A stretch of 64,000 nucleotides of DNA from Wyeomyia smithii (Eukaryota > Arthropoda > Insecta > Diptera > Culicidae): positions 160,385,622 through 160,449,621 of the forward strand of contig NC_073695.1 in assembly GCF_029784165.1 (NCBI RefSeq), given 5' to 3'. The notes under the pieces are model-generated. The model saw only the letters and a list, made by a program, of their open reading frames with translations. It had not been told where the DNA came from and did no database searches. The position numbers and the translations under genes were made by a program. Positions 24,546-35,906 of the stretch are shown here, piece after piece. Each line of letters opens with the position of its first letter. Positions within the stretch are counted from its first letter, which is position 1.

Positions 24546-25400
24546 ATCACAGGAGGGTTGTGTGCAAAGCCACGACCGCAAGGATGAAGTAGAATACTTT
24601 TACAAGAAAGAAAACCCGGCTGCTTGCGTGTCAGTCATTTTTAATTTGTTTTTCAATTCAATATCGGTTAAGATACCGATCACATCTTGGCGTTATCACT
24701 GACAGTGATGATAAAGTATTCCTTGTGATAAAATAAACAGCGAAAAGCTGATTTAACACTCAAAACTAGACGGCTCATGTGTTGTCAAAATGAGTCAACT
24801 TTTCATTGAATGCATTTACTAGTGCCCGCTATCGCACAGAGACAGCATTTCACTTAAGTGCCTCACTGCATCAGCTGCTATCGATGCTAAATCCGCTGCA
24901 ACTGCTACGCTATCCGTAGCCATGCCAATGTTTTGGCCGCTATACGCTGCTATTGGTATCCGCTGTCCCTGCGTCAGCTGGCCCAGCTGCTATCGATGCT
25001 GAGATCCGCTGCAACTAGTGCACTATCCATTGCAATGCCACAGCTGTGGCCGCTATCCACTGCACTGCTACTGCTGCTGCTAAGGAAAGACTGCAGTTGT
25101 CGCTGTCTACAACTATTATGAGCGGCTTCGAACTGATTGAATGATTTCTTTTGAAGAGACTTTAACCCCAAACAGTCATTCGTCCCTAAATGAGCGGCTT
25201 CGACTGAAGCAGGCTCTTATATAAGGATGAAAAACCTATCGATAGTAGAAGGAAATCATCGATAACTATCGATAGCCATTTCAGTCGATAATTCCCATCC
25301 TTACTCTTATACAGACAAATAGCAAATTTAAAATGGCAAGGTCTATGATTCTGTCGACCGTGCTTGGGAAGCAATCATATTAACGACTTATCAGATCAGT
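24546..25400 (-). mobile_element. Element X, copy 1 (incomplete)
   Basis: It shares the conserved 100-bp end (ATCACAGGAGGGTTGTGTGC to CTTGCGTGTCAGTCATTTT) and the promoter-like block (25180-25400) with copies 2 and 3. In between are imperfect GCTGCTATCGATGCT-type repeats (24865-25110). The opposite end (TATTCTACTTCAAAA) is not found here. No ORF. Confidence 0.6.
25222..25303. mobile_element. 82-bp hAT-type MITE with 8-bp target duplication
   Basis: It starts TAAGGATGAAAA and ends TTCCCATCCTTA, flanked by CTCTTATA on both sides (25214-25221, 25304-25311). Copies 2 and 3 of element X have the site once. It contains several ATCGATA motifs. The 8-bp duplication and TA-rich short ends fit hAT. 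Confidence 0.85.
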
Positions 25401-25899
25401 CAAATTTCGCGCTTCAACAAGGATTGACCATTCACAATAATATAGTTGCTTGTCATGATTTGGACTTGATAATTTTTGAATTTTAATTATGCGAAAAATT
25501 AATTTTTATGCTGAAAATGAAAGCTTTTTGAATGTTGTGCTCATGACTGAAGGAAAAGATAATTCAGTACGTTCTGAGACACGGAGATGAAGCCAAATAT
25601 ATATCTATTCCAAATTTCTTGAATGTGTAAATTGCTTTAAGAGAAAATTGGAGAAATTTTCTCTAAAATGCACACTGACTTAGATCATTGACATTTGCTC
25701 ATGCTGCGATGATTCTGTTGGAAGGTGAAATAAACGCGTAGTTTTTACTCCTCCTGTTTCGTTAAATAGGCACTATTGCATTCCTACAAATCTCTGGATT
25801 TACAATTAATTGTTGAATGTTGAATTAAAAACTATAATGTTGCGAAGTGTCAATTGCATTATGCTGAAGCAGCAGATCTGCCTCAAAAAACAGATGAAA

Positions 25900-26140
25900 T
25901 ATTAATGTCATTGAAGCGAAAATTTCGAAGTTCCGTGTATCCAGATATTACCTACCAATTTACCATTTAATTTCAAACGTCTGTATGTACCTTCGCACCT
26001 CGCAGTTGCGTGATATTCGATAATGCCAAAAGCTCTGATAACTGGTGACATTAAACCTCAAACATGCATATTCTCGCAGAAACAGCTTTATGTCACATGT
26101 TCACGAGAAAAACAATTTGTATCATGCATGTATGAAAAAA
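25900..26140 (+). repeat. Direct repeat left of the hexamer array
   Basis: Diverged match to 28925-29130, sharing TTTAATTTCAAACGTCTG, a (T)CGATA(A) cluster and CATGTTCACGAGA-like ends. The pair brackets the hexanucleotide array. Confidence 0.6.
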
Positions 26141-26370
26141 TAGATACCCGAAAAATGGTTGGCCATTAGGTTTTGCGAGAATTTTTGTTCAGGACAAAAC
26201 GATATTGTCATTATGCCATGGCAATAACGAAAAACAGCTGGAAAAGTTATAAAACGTTAAAAACCAACCCTTGATATTTCTCGCCCTTCGTTACAAGAAT
26301 TGCAAGGTTGCTGTGAAACTGGGTTACGCGAAGTAATCAATAAATTAAAGTGTCGTTATCAAGATAACGG

Positions 26371-27990
26371 ATAGTTATAGTTATAGTTATAGTTATAGTT
26401 ATAGTTATAGTTATAGTTATAGTTATAGTTATAGTTATAGTTATAGTTATAGTTATAGTTATAGTTATAGTTATAGTTATAGTTATAGTTATAGTTATAG
26501 TTATAGTTATAGTTATAGTTATAGTTATAGTTATAGTTATAGTTATAGTTATAGTTATAGTTATAGTTATAGTTATAGTTATAGTTATAGTTATAGTTAT
26601 AGTTATAGTTATAGTTATAGTTATAGTTATAGTTATAGTTATAGTTATAGTTATAGTTATAGTTATAGTTATAGTTATAGTTATAGTTATAGTTATAGTT
26701 ATAGTTATAGTTATAGTTATAGTTATAGTTATAGTTATAGTTATAGTTATAGTTATAGTTATAGTTATAGTTATAGTTATAGTTATAGTTATAGTTATAG
26801 TTATAGTTATAGTTATAGTTATAGTTATAGTTATAGTTATAGTTATAGTTATAGTTATAGTTATAGTTATAGTTATAGTTATAGTTATAGTTATAGTTAT
26901 AGTTATAGTTATAGTTATAGTTATAGTTATAGTTATAGTTATAGTTATAGTTATAGTTATAGTTATAGTTATAGTTATAGTTATAGTTATAGTTATAGTT
27001 ATAGTTATAGTTATAGTTATAGTTATAGTTATAGTTATAGTTATAGTTATAGTTATAGTTATAGTTATAGTTATAGTTATAGTTATAGTTATAGTTATAG
27101 TTATAGTTATAGTTATAGTTATAGTTATAGTTATAGTTATAGTTATAGTTATAGTTATAGTTATAGTTATAGTTATAGTTATAGTTATAGTTATAGTTAT
27201 AGTTATAGTTATAGTTATAGTTATAGTTATAGTTATAGTTATAGTTATAGTTATAGTTATAGTTATAGTTATAGTTATAGTTATAGTTATAGTTATAGTT
27301 ATAGTTATAATTATAGTTATAGTTATAGTTATAGTTATAGTTATAGTTATAGTTATAGTTATAGTTATAGTTAGAGTTATAGTTATTGTTATAGTTATTG
27401 TTATAGTTATTGTTATAGTTATAGTTATAGTTATAGTTATAGTTATAGTTATAGTTATAGTTATAGTTATAGTTATAGTTATAGTTATAGTTATAGTTAT
27501 AGTTATAGTTATAGTTATAGTTATAGTTATAGTTATAGTTATAGTTATAGTTATAGTTATAGTTATAGTTATAGTTATAGTTATAGTTATAGTTATAGTT
27601 ATAGTTATAGTTATAGTTATAGTTATAGTTATAGTTATAGTTATAGTTATAGTTATAGTTATAGTTATAGTTATAGTTATAGTTATAGTTATAGTTATAG
27701 TTATAGTTATAGTTATAGTTATAGTTATAGTTATAGTTATAGTTATAGTTATAGTTATAGTTATAGTTATAGTTATAGTTATAGTTATAGTTATAGTTAT
27801 AGTTATAGTTATAGTTATAGTTATAGTTATAGTTATAATTATAGTTATAGTTATAGTTATAGTTATAGTTATAGTTATAGTTATAGTTATAGTTATAGTT
27901 ATAGTTATAGTTATAGTTATAGTTATAGTTATAGTTATAGTTATAGTTATAGTTATAGTTATAGTTATATTTATAGTTATAGTTATAGTT
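26371..27990. repeat. 1.6-kb (ATAGTT)n hexanucleotide array
   Basis: About 270 copies of ATAGTT with very few variants: ATAATT near 27307 and 27835, an AGAGTT plus three TATTGTT units at 27370-27412, and ATATTT near 27967. Such homogeneity points to recent expansion. The unit does not match the insect telomere repeat TTAGG. Confidence 0.97.
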
Positions 27991-28924
27991 ACAATAGTAA
28001 AAAGCTATTTATCTTCAGATTATGAGAGGTTTTCTGTGTGTTTCAGTGAGTAACGATTTTTTGTTGCCTTTGATCGGAAGAATTTGAAACAAATTTTCAT
28101 CGCGTACTTAAACGATAGCCGTCTTATTTTTAATATTTTATGGAATAGTTCTAAGTGATTTTCGTATTGGTTTCTGTTGATTCCACTTAAATTCAACGTT
28201 GGTTTCTGTGAATTTGTGCTGTGACTGATTTTCAAGAAAGAAGAAGACATTGTCGATACGTAATTAACATAATAGATTAAAAATAATAGTGTGTTTTTGC
28301 AAGAATTCTGAGAAGTATTCATGCTGGTTTCAGTTGGTTTCGATTAATTTTCTTCCACATGTAGTGGGAATGCTTCCTAACGAAGGTACCGTATGTTTAT
28401 GAAAGGAATGATTCCTAATCTACATGATCAAACTTATTCTTGCATATCTTCCAGTTGACGTTGACAAATTTCTCCTGTGGTCGAAGTGTTTTTTCTTCAG
28501 ATAAAGTTGTTGTAAGTGGAATGTTCAGTTCAAATACTTAACATGCCGTTGAATTGAAATTAAATTCGTTGTTTTTGTTCCAGTTTTGCGAGTTAAGACA
28601 CGAGTAATAGCAGGTCAATAAAAGTGTAAGGCTTCACAACACTTAAGGTAAATTATTAGAAAGTTAGGAAATATACGAATCCCGAAGGGAAGTTGAGCGG
28701 TTGAGAACAAGACGAACCCGAAATGCGCCGATGTTCGACACCCCTTATATCTTAGAATACAATGAATGTATCGTCAGTTACACACTTAGTTTCCATAGTC
28801 TTTAAACGAGTCTTGAACAAAAAAAATTAAAGTACAAAACTTAAACACTCAATTGAGAGAAAAATGCTAATCGGCAAATGTCCTTGAAGCGACAATTCTG
28901 ACAGGAAACTACAAAGGAGAAGTC
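27991..28924. other. AT-rich DNA right of the hexamer array
   Basis: The ORF at 28020-28322 (minus) has no recognised motif. Nothing else supported. Confidence 0.4.
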
Positions 28925-29130
28925 GTAATAATCCCGCGTATCCCGATTACCCCTACCGACTTGCCGTTTAATTTTAAACGTCTGCAATTTCCCGTGCGTC
29001 GCACATTCGCGATGACTATCGATAACTGTCGATATCGATAAATCGAACAGTCACTGGAAATTTGTGGCATAAACTTCGAGTATTCATGCTTCTTACATGG
29101 ACAGCTCTATGTCGCATGTTTACGTGACCC
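28925..29130 (+). repeat. Direct repeat right of the hexamer array
   Basis: Partner of 25900-26140, with TTTAATTTTAAACGTCTGC and clustered ATCGATA motifs. It is also flanked by the same GCGTATCC/CGATTACC-like run. Confidence 0.6.
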
Positions 29131-29290
29131 TGACCCCGACATTGTGGAATGTATAGAATTTAGTGGCGGTTCTTGACGACTTTTACATGTTTCGTATATT
29201 CCGAATTTTAAGCTTGAATTATTTAGAATTCTGAAGTTTTTTATAATAACTGTTCCAGTGAGATTGGCCAGGCAGAAGGGTATTACTATA

Positions 29291-29544
29291 CACTAAAGTC
29301 GCTTTTTACGCGGGGGATACATGCCGCGTAAAAAAAAACCGCGTAAATTCCGGAATCCGCGTAAAAAAACACCGAGTAAATTCCCGAATCCGCGTTTAAA
29401 AAACGTGTAAATTCCGGTATCCGCGTAAAAAAAACCTGCGTTATTTCTGCGATCCGAGTGAAGAGAAACCGAAATCCGTGTGAAAAAAATACCGCGTAAA
29501 TTCCGTAATCCGCGTTAAAAAACGCCTAAAAAGCGACCTTAATG
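29291..29544. mobile_element. 254-bp MITE with internal GCGTAAA minisatellite
   Basis: It starts CACTAAAGTCGCTTTTTA and ends with the near-complement TAAAAAGCGACCTTAATG, with TA on both sides (29289-29290, 29545-29546). The interior is about seven imperfect units of ATTCCGGAATCCGCGTAAAA. Likely mariner-type by its TA target. Confidence 0.75.
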
Positions 29545-29866
29545 TATTTGCATTAAACCAAGCTTTTTAAAATCGAATAAATAACGTGATGATTTTCTTC
29601 AGAATATTTAATAGAATGACTGTTTATTTTCATTGTTATGTTTTTATGTTAAATTATTTGATTATGGTTGAAAGGTGCTTTATAATGTTCAATGAAATAA
29701 AAACTAAGAATTTTACAAGCGCTGGATTCAAAAAAAATTAAAAACAAATCAGAGCTAAAACATATCTTGGGTGTGTTTTTTAGCAGCAGTTAGATATTTC
29801 AGTTTTTGCAACACAACAGTCAATAAAACTCATGGCGGCGGTACGAAGTTTGCCGGGTCAGCTAGT
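29545..29866 (-). repeat. 5' end of composite repeat family, minus strand
   Basis: Read on the minus strand it begins CTAGCTGACCCGGCAAACTT, like the element at 5845. It then diverges, without the type-1 or type-2 arrays. Confidence 0.6.
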
Positions 29867-30432
29867 TTATTATAAATATTCGGAAAATTTGCGTCAAAAA
29901 ATCCATCTGTGTCATGATTTTGAAAAACTCAAAGTACTTTCTTGAGTTTAAAAAAAAACTCACGAGCTGCATTTTATATTTTAGCAATGCTCAAAATTAA
30001 CCGTCGATAACACATGGTACAATTGTAAATGGAAGAATTGCAACATAAACGGTTGAAAACGCACGATTTTTCAATAACATTGATTGTTGTTCGTGTTTCA
30101 AATCAACATTTGTCGATTACAATACCTTTGTTACACTATTGTAATATGACAAACTCCACAAATGTGAATAATTACGAATTTTTCCCAAAACGTTTTTGCA
30201 TCGAACGTAATAGATTGTATTAAACGGGTTAAACTGTTGAAATAACCGTCAATTCAAAACATCGAATAAATTATGCCACATTATACCACTGGCAAAGCGG
30301 CATAAACGTACACGACAAATATATATATTGCCCAAGAGCACAGAAAATTCAATTGTCATTTTTCAGTCCTTTTTGTGTGCACTTTCTGTTCGATCATATA
30401 CCTGAAGTTGACCTTCCGTTCTGTGGTAGTGT

Positions 30433-30472
30433 GTTGGTTATTAAGCTCGTGATACAATTCCCTGATAAAACA
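30433..30472 (+). repeat. BEL 5' LTR, downstream part
   Basis: GTTGGTTATTAAGCTCGTGA to CTGATAAAACA, matching the end of the 3' LTR (35867-35906) with one or two changes. It follows the duplicated GTAGTGT at the right edge of the P-like element. Confidence 0.9.
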
Positions 30473-30491
30473 TTGGTGCCGTGACCAGGAT
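30473..30491 (+). promoter_or_regulatory. BEL primer binding site
   Basis: TTGGTGCCGTGACCAGGAT directly follows the LTR, where a tRNA 3' end would pair to prime minus-strand DNA. I cannot name the tRNA with certainty. Confidence 0.65.
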
Positions 30492-30875
30492 CACGGGTGT
30501 GGTTAGAATCAACCACTAAGCTAACCTCACAGTTCATTCCCTGGAACCGGAGTTGCGGATAGCAGTACCTGCTCAAAAAGTACAAGGCCTGTTGAAGACA
30601 GGCTCCATGTGAGTATCTGTCCAACCGTTAAAATTTATTTGAGAGGTACTTCCTGGGTCTTTTCGATCCTTCAGATTTCCACGTGTTCCGGACAAGAATT
30701 CCAACCCACTCGCTGTTTGCTGCACAGAGCCGCTACCAGTTTATATTGTGAAACTAACCAACCAAGTCATCCGATCCGGCGGTGTTCGAGAGTACCTGCA
30801 TTTAGTGAGATACAAAGCCAACTTGCAGACGGCCACAGCCAAACGTAACATCATTGCGGCTGAAGTGTTAACATC

Positions 30876-31461
30876 ATGACGGAGAAAAAAAAGCGGTTGA
30901 AGCAGCTAAAGCGAAAAAATGTACTGGATTCCATTCAGCGTATAGAAGATTTTCTAAAGAATTTCAACGCGGAACTAGATGCAAGTGAAGTAGCGATCCG
31001 TCTGGCCCGACTGGATACACTAATGGAAGCATTTGAATCACTTCAAAGCGAGTATGAAGCATTCGATGATACTCCTGAATTCGTAGCGGATAATGCGCAG
31101 GTAAGGGCAAAAACAGAAGAGCAGTTCTTTCGGGTAAAAGGTGGGCTGGTCAACAAATTAGCTCCCCTACCTATTCCAGTACCTGCGGGCCGCCTTGCGA
31201 GACGACTCTTTGAAATTAATCGAGTCCCCAACAATAACGGCGAATAATTATGCAGTAGCTTGGGAAGCCCTACTCAATCGTTATTCAAATACCTACCTGT
31301 TGAAAAAGAAGCATTTACAGTCATTAATGGTTCACTCAAAAGTTTCCGGAAAGTCTGCTACCGGACTACGTGGTGTTCTAGAAGATTTTCAACGGCATGT
31401 AAAAATATTAACCCAGCTAGGAGAGCCCACAATGCACTGGGGCAGTCTTCTAGTTCAATAA
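30876..31461 (+). pseudogene. BEL/Pao gag, frameshifted
   Basis: An ATG at 30876 opens a lysine-rich, helical 123-aa frame. The reading then shifts between about 31195 and 31245 into a second frame (to a stop at 31459) with the WEALLNRYSN and FQRHVKILTQLGEP motifs of DUF1759-type BEL gag. The capsid-like protein would assemble the particle. One frameshift and one stop separate it from the zinc-finger part, so it is nonfunctional. Confidence 0.85.
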
Positions 31462-32530
31462 TTGTGCTCCCGAATCGACGATCACACTCTGAAGGAATGG
31501 GAAGAATTTGTGTCAGTTAATGAGGAGCCATCATACGATAATCTCGTCGATTTTCTGACTCGGAAGGTTCGGACGCTAGAGTCACTGCATATCTCTGCGG
31601 AGCAGTCCACTTATCCCTCCCCAGGAAAACACTATCCCCCTGTCAGACAAGCCAAACTTCAAAATCCAACATCCCATAAGATAAATTCCTATTCGGCAGT
31701 GGAAGAATACCAACCCGGGTGCCTAGCTTGCAGCGATCACCATCCTCTGGTAAAATGTCCTGTGTTCGAAAAAATGCAACTAAAAGACCGATTGAATTTG
31801 GTTAACACTAAACGCATCTGCAGCAATTGTTTTAGAAGTAATCACTTCGCACGAAATTGTTCTTCTAATTTTTCCTGCAAACATTGTCAGAAAAGACATC
31901 ACACTTTGCTTCATCCTGGATTTGAGACACCAGGAACAAGCAGTAACTCCAATCCTAATAGTCAATCTAACCGAAATTTTCCAAATTCTCCAAGGCCTAA
32001 CAAAAAACGTGCTGCAAATGCTAGTGTAATTTCTTCTAATTCGGCAGTAGAATCCCGTGGTGTGAACATATTCCTATCGACCGTCGTCGTCAAGGTGCTG
32101 GATGGGTATGGAAAGGAACATTTGACCTGAGCACTCTTGGACAGTGGATCGCAAAGTAGCTTGATGAGCGACCGACTATGTCAAAAGCTGCTATTGTATC
32201 GGCATCGGATTGATCAACCTATTCTTGGTGTCGGTGAGTGTCCTATTCGAGCAGTTTGCTCGGTTACAACCGAAGTAAGATCTACCGTCGGCGACTTCTC
32301 CATTCCTCTCAATTGTTCGGTGCTTAAAAAATTGACTACCGCTCTTCCTGCTGTGTCTATTGATACATCCGATTGGAACTTACCTAGCAATATTACTCTC
32401 GCTGACCCTGAATTTAATATCTCTCGGAAAGTGGATCTGATAATAGGTGCTGAACATTTTTATGCCATCCTGCAAGGTGGCCGGTTACAAATAGGTCCGA
32501 ATGCGCCTGCCCTAGTGGAGAGTTGATTTG
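31462..32530 (+). pseudogene. BEL/Pao zinc knuckles and aspartic protease, with stops
   Basis: The frame has a Cys-rich segment: GCLACSDHHPLVKC, then the CCHC knuckle CSNCFRSNHFARNC near 31813, then CKHCQKRHHTLLH. These bind nucleic acid. After a TGA at 32128 comes a DSGSQSS motif (about 32137), the active-site signature of BEL-type A17/DUF1758 peptidases, running to IIGAEHFY. Another TGA is at 32524. Confidence 0.85.
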
Positions 32531-33901
32531 GATGGATTGTTTCGGGAAAGGCTGCTTATGATCCCCTGCCACAAACTTTGGTATGCTGTGCTTCCACACT
32601 TGAAACCCTAAACCAGAGCATTGCAAGATTTTGGGAAATAGAGGAGTTAAACGACGTCGCTTTTTCACCTGTGGATCAATATTGTGAAATATTCTACAAG
32701 CGCACTGTCACAAGAGATTCCACCGGACGGTATTTCGTGAAATATCCAAAAAAAGAAGGTTACGAAATAATGATAGGCGAGTCTTTTTCTTACGCAAAAT
32801 CCCGGCTGGAAAGTTTAGAGCGTAAATTGGACAACAACCCCACTCTGAAAGAAAGGTACCACGCGTTTATGGCAGAGTTTATTCAGCTGGGCCACATGCG
32901 GGAGGTATCGATGGAAGAATCAAAGCCGATGGTAGAATGTTTTCTCCCACACCATGCGGTGCTAAAAGAGTCAAGCACCACGACCAAGGTTCGAAGTGTG
33001 TTCGACGCATCTGCTAGAACAAGTACCGGATTCTCCCTCAGCGATTCGTTACTGGTCGGCAGCTACACGCACACTACTCCAATTAGCCGAAGATGAAGGT
33101 GCTTGTTTTCCTCTCGCTGCTGCCTCCGTAAAACACGATTTTTATATGGATGATTTCGTAAAAAGCGAGGTGGACGTGCCGACGGCGATAAAATTGCGTA
33201 AAGAGATGGATGAACTGATGAACCGTGGAAGATTTTCACTAAGAAAATGGTGCTCAAATTTCTCGGAGGTCTTGGAGGGAGTACCAGCTGAAAACTTAGC
33301 CTTCGATAAAGAGCCTGCCCAAACTGTAAAGGCCTTAGGAGTTTCTTGGGAGCCTACAACCGATTTTATTAGGTTTGATTTTGCTTCCTTCTCAACGAGC
33401 GGAAAGATTACTAAGAACCGAATTTTGTCTGTTATTGCTCAGCTATATGATCCTTTGGGATTAATTGCCCCTATTGTTGTACGCGCAAAAATATTTATGC
33501 AGCAACTTTGGTTGATGTCTATCGATTGGAATGTGGAAGTCCCCAGAGAGATCCGAATTATGTGGAAAAATTTTGTAGAAAGTCTTCCCGATCTGGCCAA
33601 TTTTCGGATTCCTAGGTTTGCTTTTGGCATGGGTGATGTGCAGCTACATTGCTTCACGGATGCATCGGAATCAGCTTATGGTGCTTGCATCTACGCCCAA
33701 ACAGTGATGGCTAACCAGCCGACCAAAGTTCCAATAAAAGCAGCACCATTACAGAAACGCAGTATCCCCCGATTGGAATTATGCGCCGCGCGACTTGGTG
33801 CTCGAATGGCATCAAGAGTCATCGCACCACCACAGACCTGGAAAACCTTTGTGGCTAACCGAGTGACAGAAATTCACACTCTAACAAAAAATGCTATGTG
33901 A
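32531..33901 (+). pseudogene. BEL/Pao reverse transcriptase-RNase H, internally deleted
   Basis: The RT fingers lie at 32578-33060 (HHAVLKESS, RSVFDASA). The sequence then jumps, with loss of the palm strands, to a frame with the active-site box FYMDD at about 33139. The thumb (LYDPLGLIAPI) and RNase H start (CFTDASESAYGACIY near 33652) follow. RNase H is also cut short near 33830. A TGA at 33899 ends the frame. The deletions remove conserved RT and RNase H residues, so this copy cannot be active. Confidence 0.9.
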
Positions 33902-35462
33902 TTGCATGTACCCGGTGTGGATAACCCAGCAGACTTAGTTTCGACAGGATTGACCGTACAACAATTTCTGAGCTGCAAAAGTTGGACAAACGGACCCTAT
34001 TGGTTGGAGAGAGGAGAGGAGTGTTGGCCAAAGCTGGATATCTCGCGAGTTACTCATGATGATGGAGACATGGAGCGTAAAACTACTACACTGTTCCTGC
34101 AAAGTCCACGACAACTTAACACTCTATTCACTCGCTCATTTACGTACAATCGGCTATTGCTTACTGTTTACGATTACGACATGCGAAAAAAATATGAGAC
34201 CATCTGCCACAACACTGACACCTAATAAAATTGAATACGCTCGGGATTGTCTGGTGAAAATTGTTCAAGCTGAATGTTTTAGAACAGAACTTCTACAGCT
34301 TAAAAAAGGAAGACCAGTATCCAAAACCTTGTCACTGAGGCTTCTGAGCCCGTTTGTGGACACATCGGGCATAATCCGAGTCGGTGGCCGGCTCAAATTG
34401 TCCGAGCAGTCCTATAGCACGAAACATCAAGTTTTGCTTCCTGGTTTCCACCGGTTTACCCGCCTGCTTCTGTTAGCGTACCACATAAAATTAATACACG
34501 GAGGAATTTCGCTAACATTGGGATTAGTTCGAAACGAATATTGGCCTACGAATGGCAGAAGGGCTGTTCGCAGTGTAGTACGAACTTGCTACCGTTGTAC
34601 CCGTGCGAACCCACAACCACTGCAACAACTTGTGGGACAGCTACCGGTCGCACGCATTACCCCAAGTCGTCCCTTCGCATCCACTGGAATAGACTATTGT
34701 GGTCCGGTGTTTGTTAAGTCTCCTAAACGCAAGACTGCTCCCACCAAAGCCTATATTGCCCTGTTCATCTGCTTCAGTACAAAGGCTGTACATATTGAGC
34801 TCGTGGGGGATCTATCCACAGCATCCTTTCTCTTGGCTCTCCAACGGTTCGTGGCCAGACGTGGTAGACCCGAGAATATTTACTCCGACAATGCCACGAA
34901 TTTTGTCGGTGCTCGAAATGAATTACATGCTCTTTACAAAATGCTCTCGAACTCCGACGAAACTGATCACATCGCTACTGCTCTCGCAACTGACGGAATA
35001 CGATGGTATATGATCCCACCTCGGGCCCCCAACTTTGGTGGTTTATGGGAGGCCGCTGTGAAGGTGGCAAAGAAACATTTAGTCCGGCAGTTAGGTAGCA
35101 CGTCTCTGTTATATGAAGATTTAGTAACGATTTTGACCCAGATTGAAGGAGCAATGAATTCTAGACCCTTGGCGCCTTTGTCAGAGGATCCCCACGATGT
35201 TGAAGCCATAACGCCAAACCGTTTTTTGATTGGTTCACAATTGCATGTTCTACCCCATCCGAATTTAAAAGACGTGCCTACGAATCGGTTGAAAAACCGG
35301 TACCAGGTTATCCACCAGAAACAGCAGCTGTTTTGGTACCATTGGCAAACAGAGTACCTTAAAGAGTTGCAACGACATGCTAATATTAATCAGCGGCAAA
35401 TCGAGCTTAAGGTCGACGCTCCAGGACAACGTAGAGGGCTCGTCGAAACCGATTACAATTAA
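33902..35462 (+). pseudogene. BEL/Pao integrase region, mostly intact
   Basis: The frame at 34056-35462 carries the zinc-binding HHCC module (YHIKLIHGG, then CYRC near 34586). The DDE core follows: GIDYCGPV near 34688, YSDNATNF near 34880, and LWEAAVKVAK near 35044. It ends in a DUF5641-like tail (FWYHWQTEYL near 35334). The upstream piece 33902-34225 holds the linker (HVPGVDNPADLVSTG) in another frame. The protein would join element DNA to the host chromosome. Confidence 0.9.
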
Positions 35463-35543
35463 ATAATGCGAAAAACAAATATGTTAAATTAAAATATAAT
35501 GATATAGATTCTAGTGAAATGTTCCATTTCAGGTGGCCGGCTA

Positions 35544-35906
35544 TGATTAGTTCGATTACATTAGATTAGTTAGATTTGAATTTGAATTTTTGCTTCTACA
35601 GAATCCAACTACCGCTCATCAAGAAAATCGCATTCTCATTTTAACTTGTCAAACGTAGCTTGACGTATAATTAGTCGGACTGTGCGTTATCGATAGCTTT
35701 CAGCAGTTCCTTTTCCGATAGCCAGATAGGTTTTGCTCTTGTCACCGAACACAGTCGACCACCATCAGTAAGAAGGATATAAATAAGAAAGTTTTCTTTG
35801 CTACAATTGATATTTTTTTGATAAATAATAAACCGGTTAAAAGTAATGAAAAGATTCGCGTAGTGTGTTGGTTATTAAGCTCGTGATACAATTTCCTGAT
35901 AAAACA
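35544..35906 (+). repeat. BEL 3' LTR, 363 bp
   Basis: It starts TGATTAGTTCGATTACATTA and ends CCTGATAAAACA, followed by the target duplication CAACT (35907-35911). A purine-rich AGGTGGCCGG lies just upstream (35531-35540). It contains the uninterrupted GCGTAGTGTGTTGG that received the P-like element in the 5' LTR. Confidence 0.9.

Larger units (their letters stand above)
24532..29866 (-). mobile_element. 5.3-kb composite insertion in the P-like 3' region
   Basis: P-like sequence stops at GATTCAT (24531) and resumes at TTATTATAAATATTCGG (29867), as comparison with the inner copy (about 20765) shows. The right edge is the reverse complement of CTAGCTGACCCGGCAAAC, the 5' end of the composite repeat family. 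The left edge resembles that family's 3' end (ATCTATTTAATAAAAA). Inside are an element X copy, a hAT-type MITE, flanking direct repeats around a hexamer array, and a TA-flanked MITE. No gene is seen. Confidence 0.65.

Noticed and set aside
24546..24655. Conserved 100-bp X end taken as a small RNA gene or tRNA
   Set aside because: It occurs only as the end of element X in all three copies; no tRNA boxes and no stable fold that I can see.
26371..27990. Telomere-like array
   Set aside because: The unit ATAGTT is not the insect TTAGG repeat, and mosquitoes do not use short hexamer telomeres; treated as microsatellite.
32531..33901. Possibly functional BEL reverse transcriptase
   Set aside because: Stops, frameshifts and deletions remove conserved parts although the FYMDD box remains.
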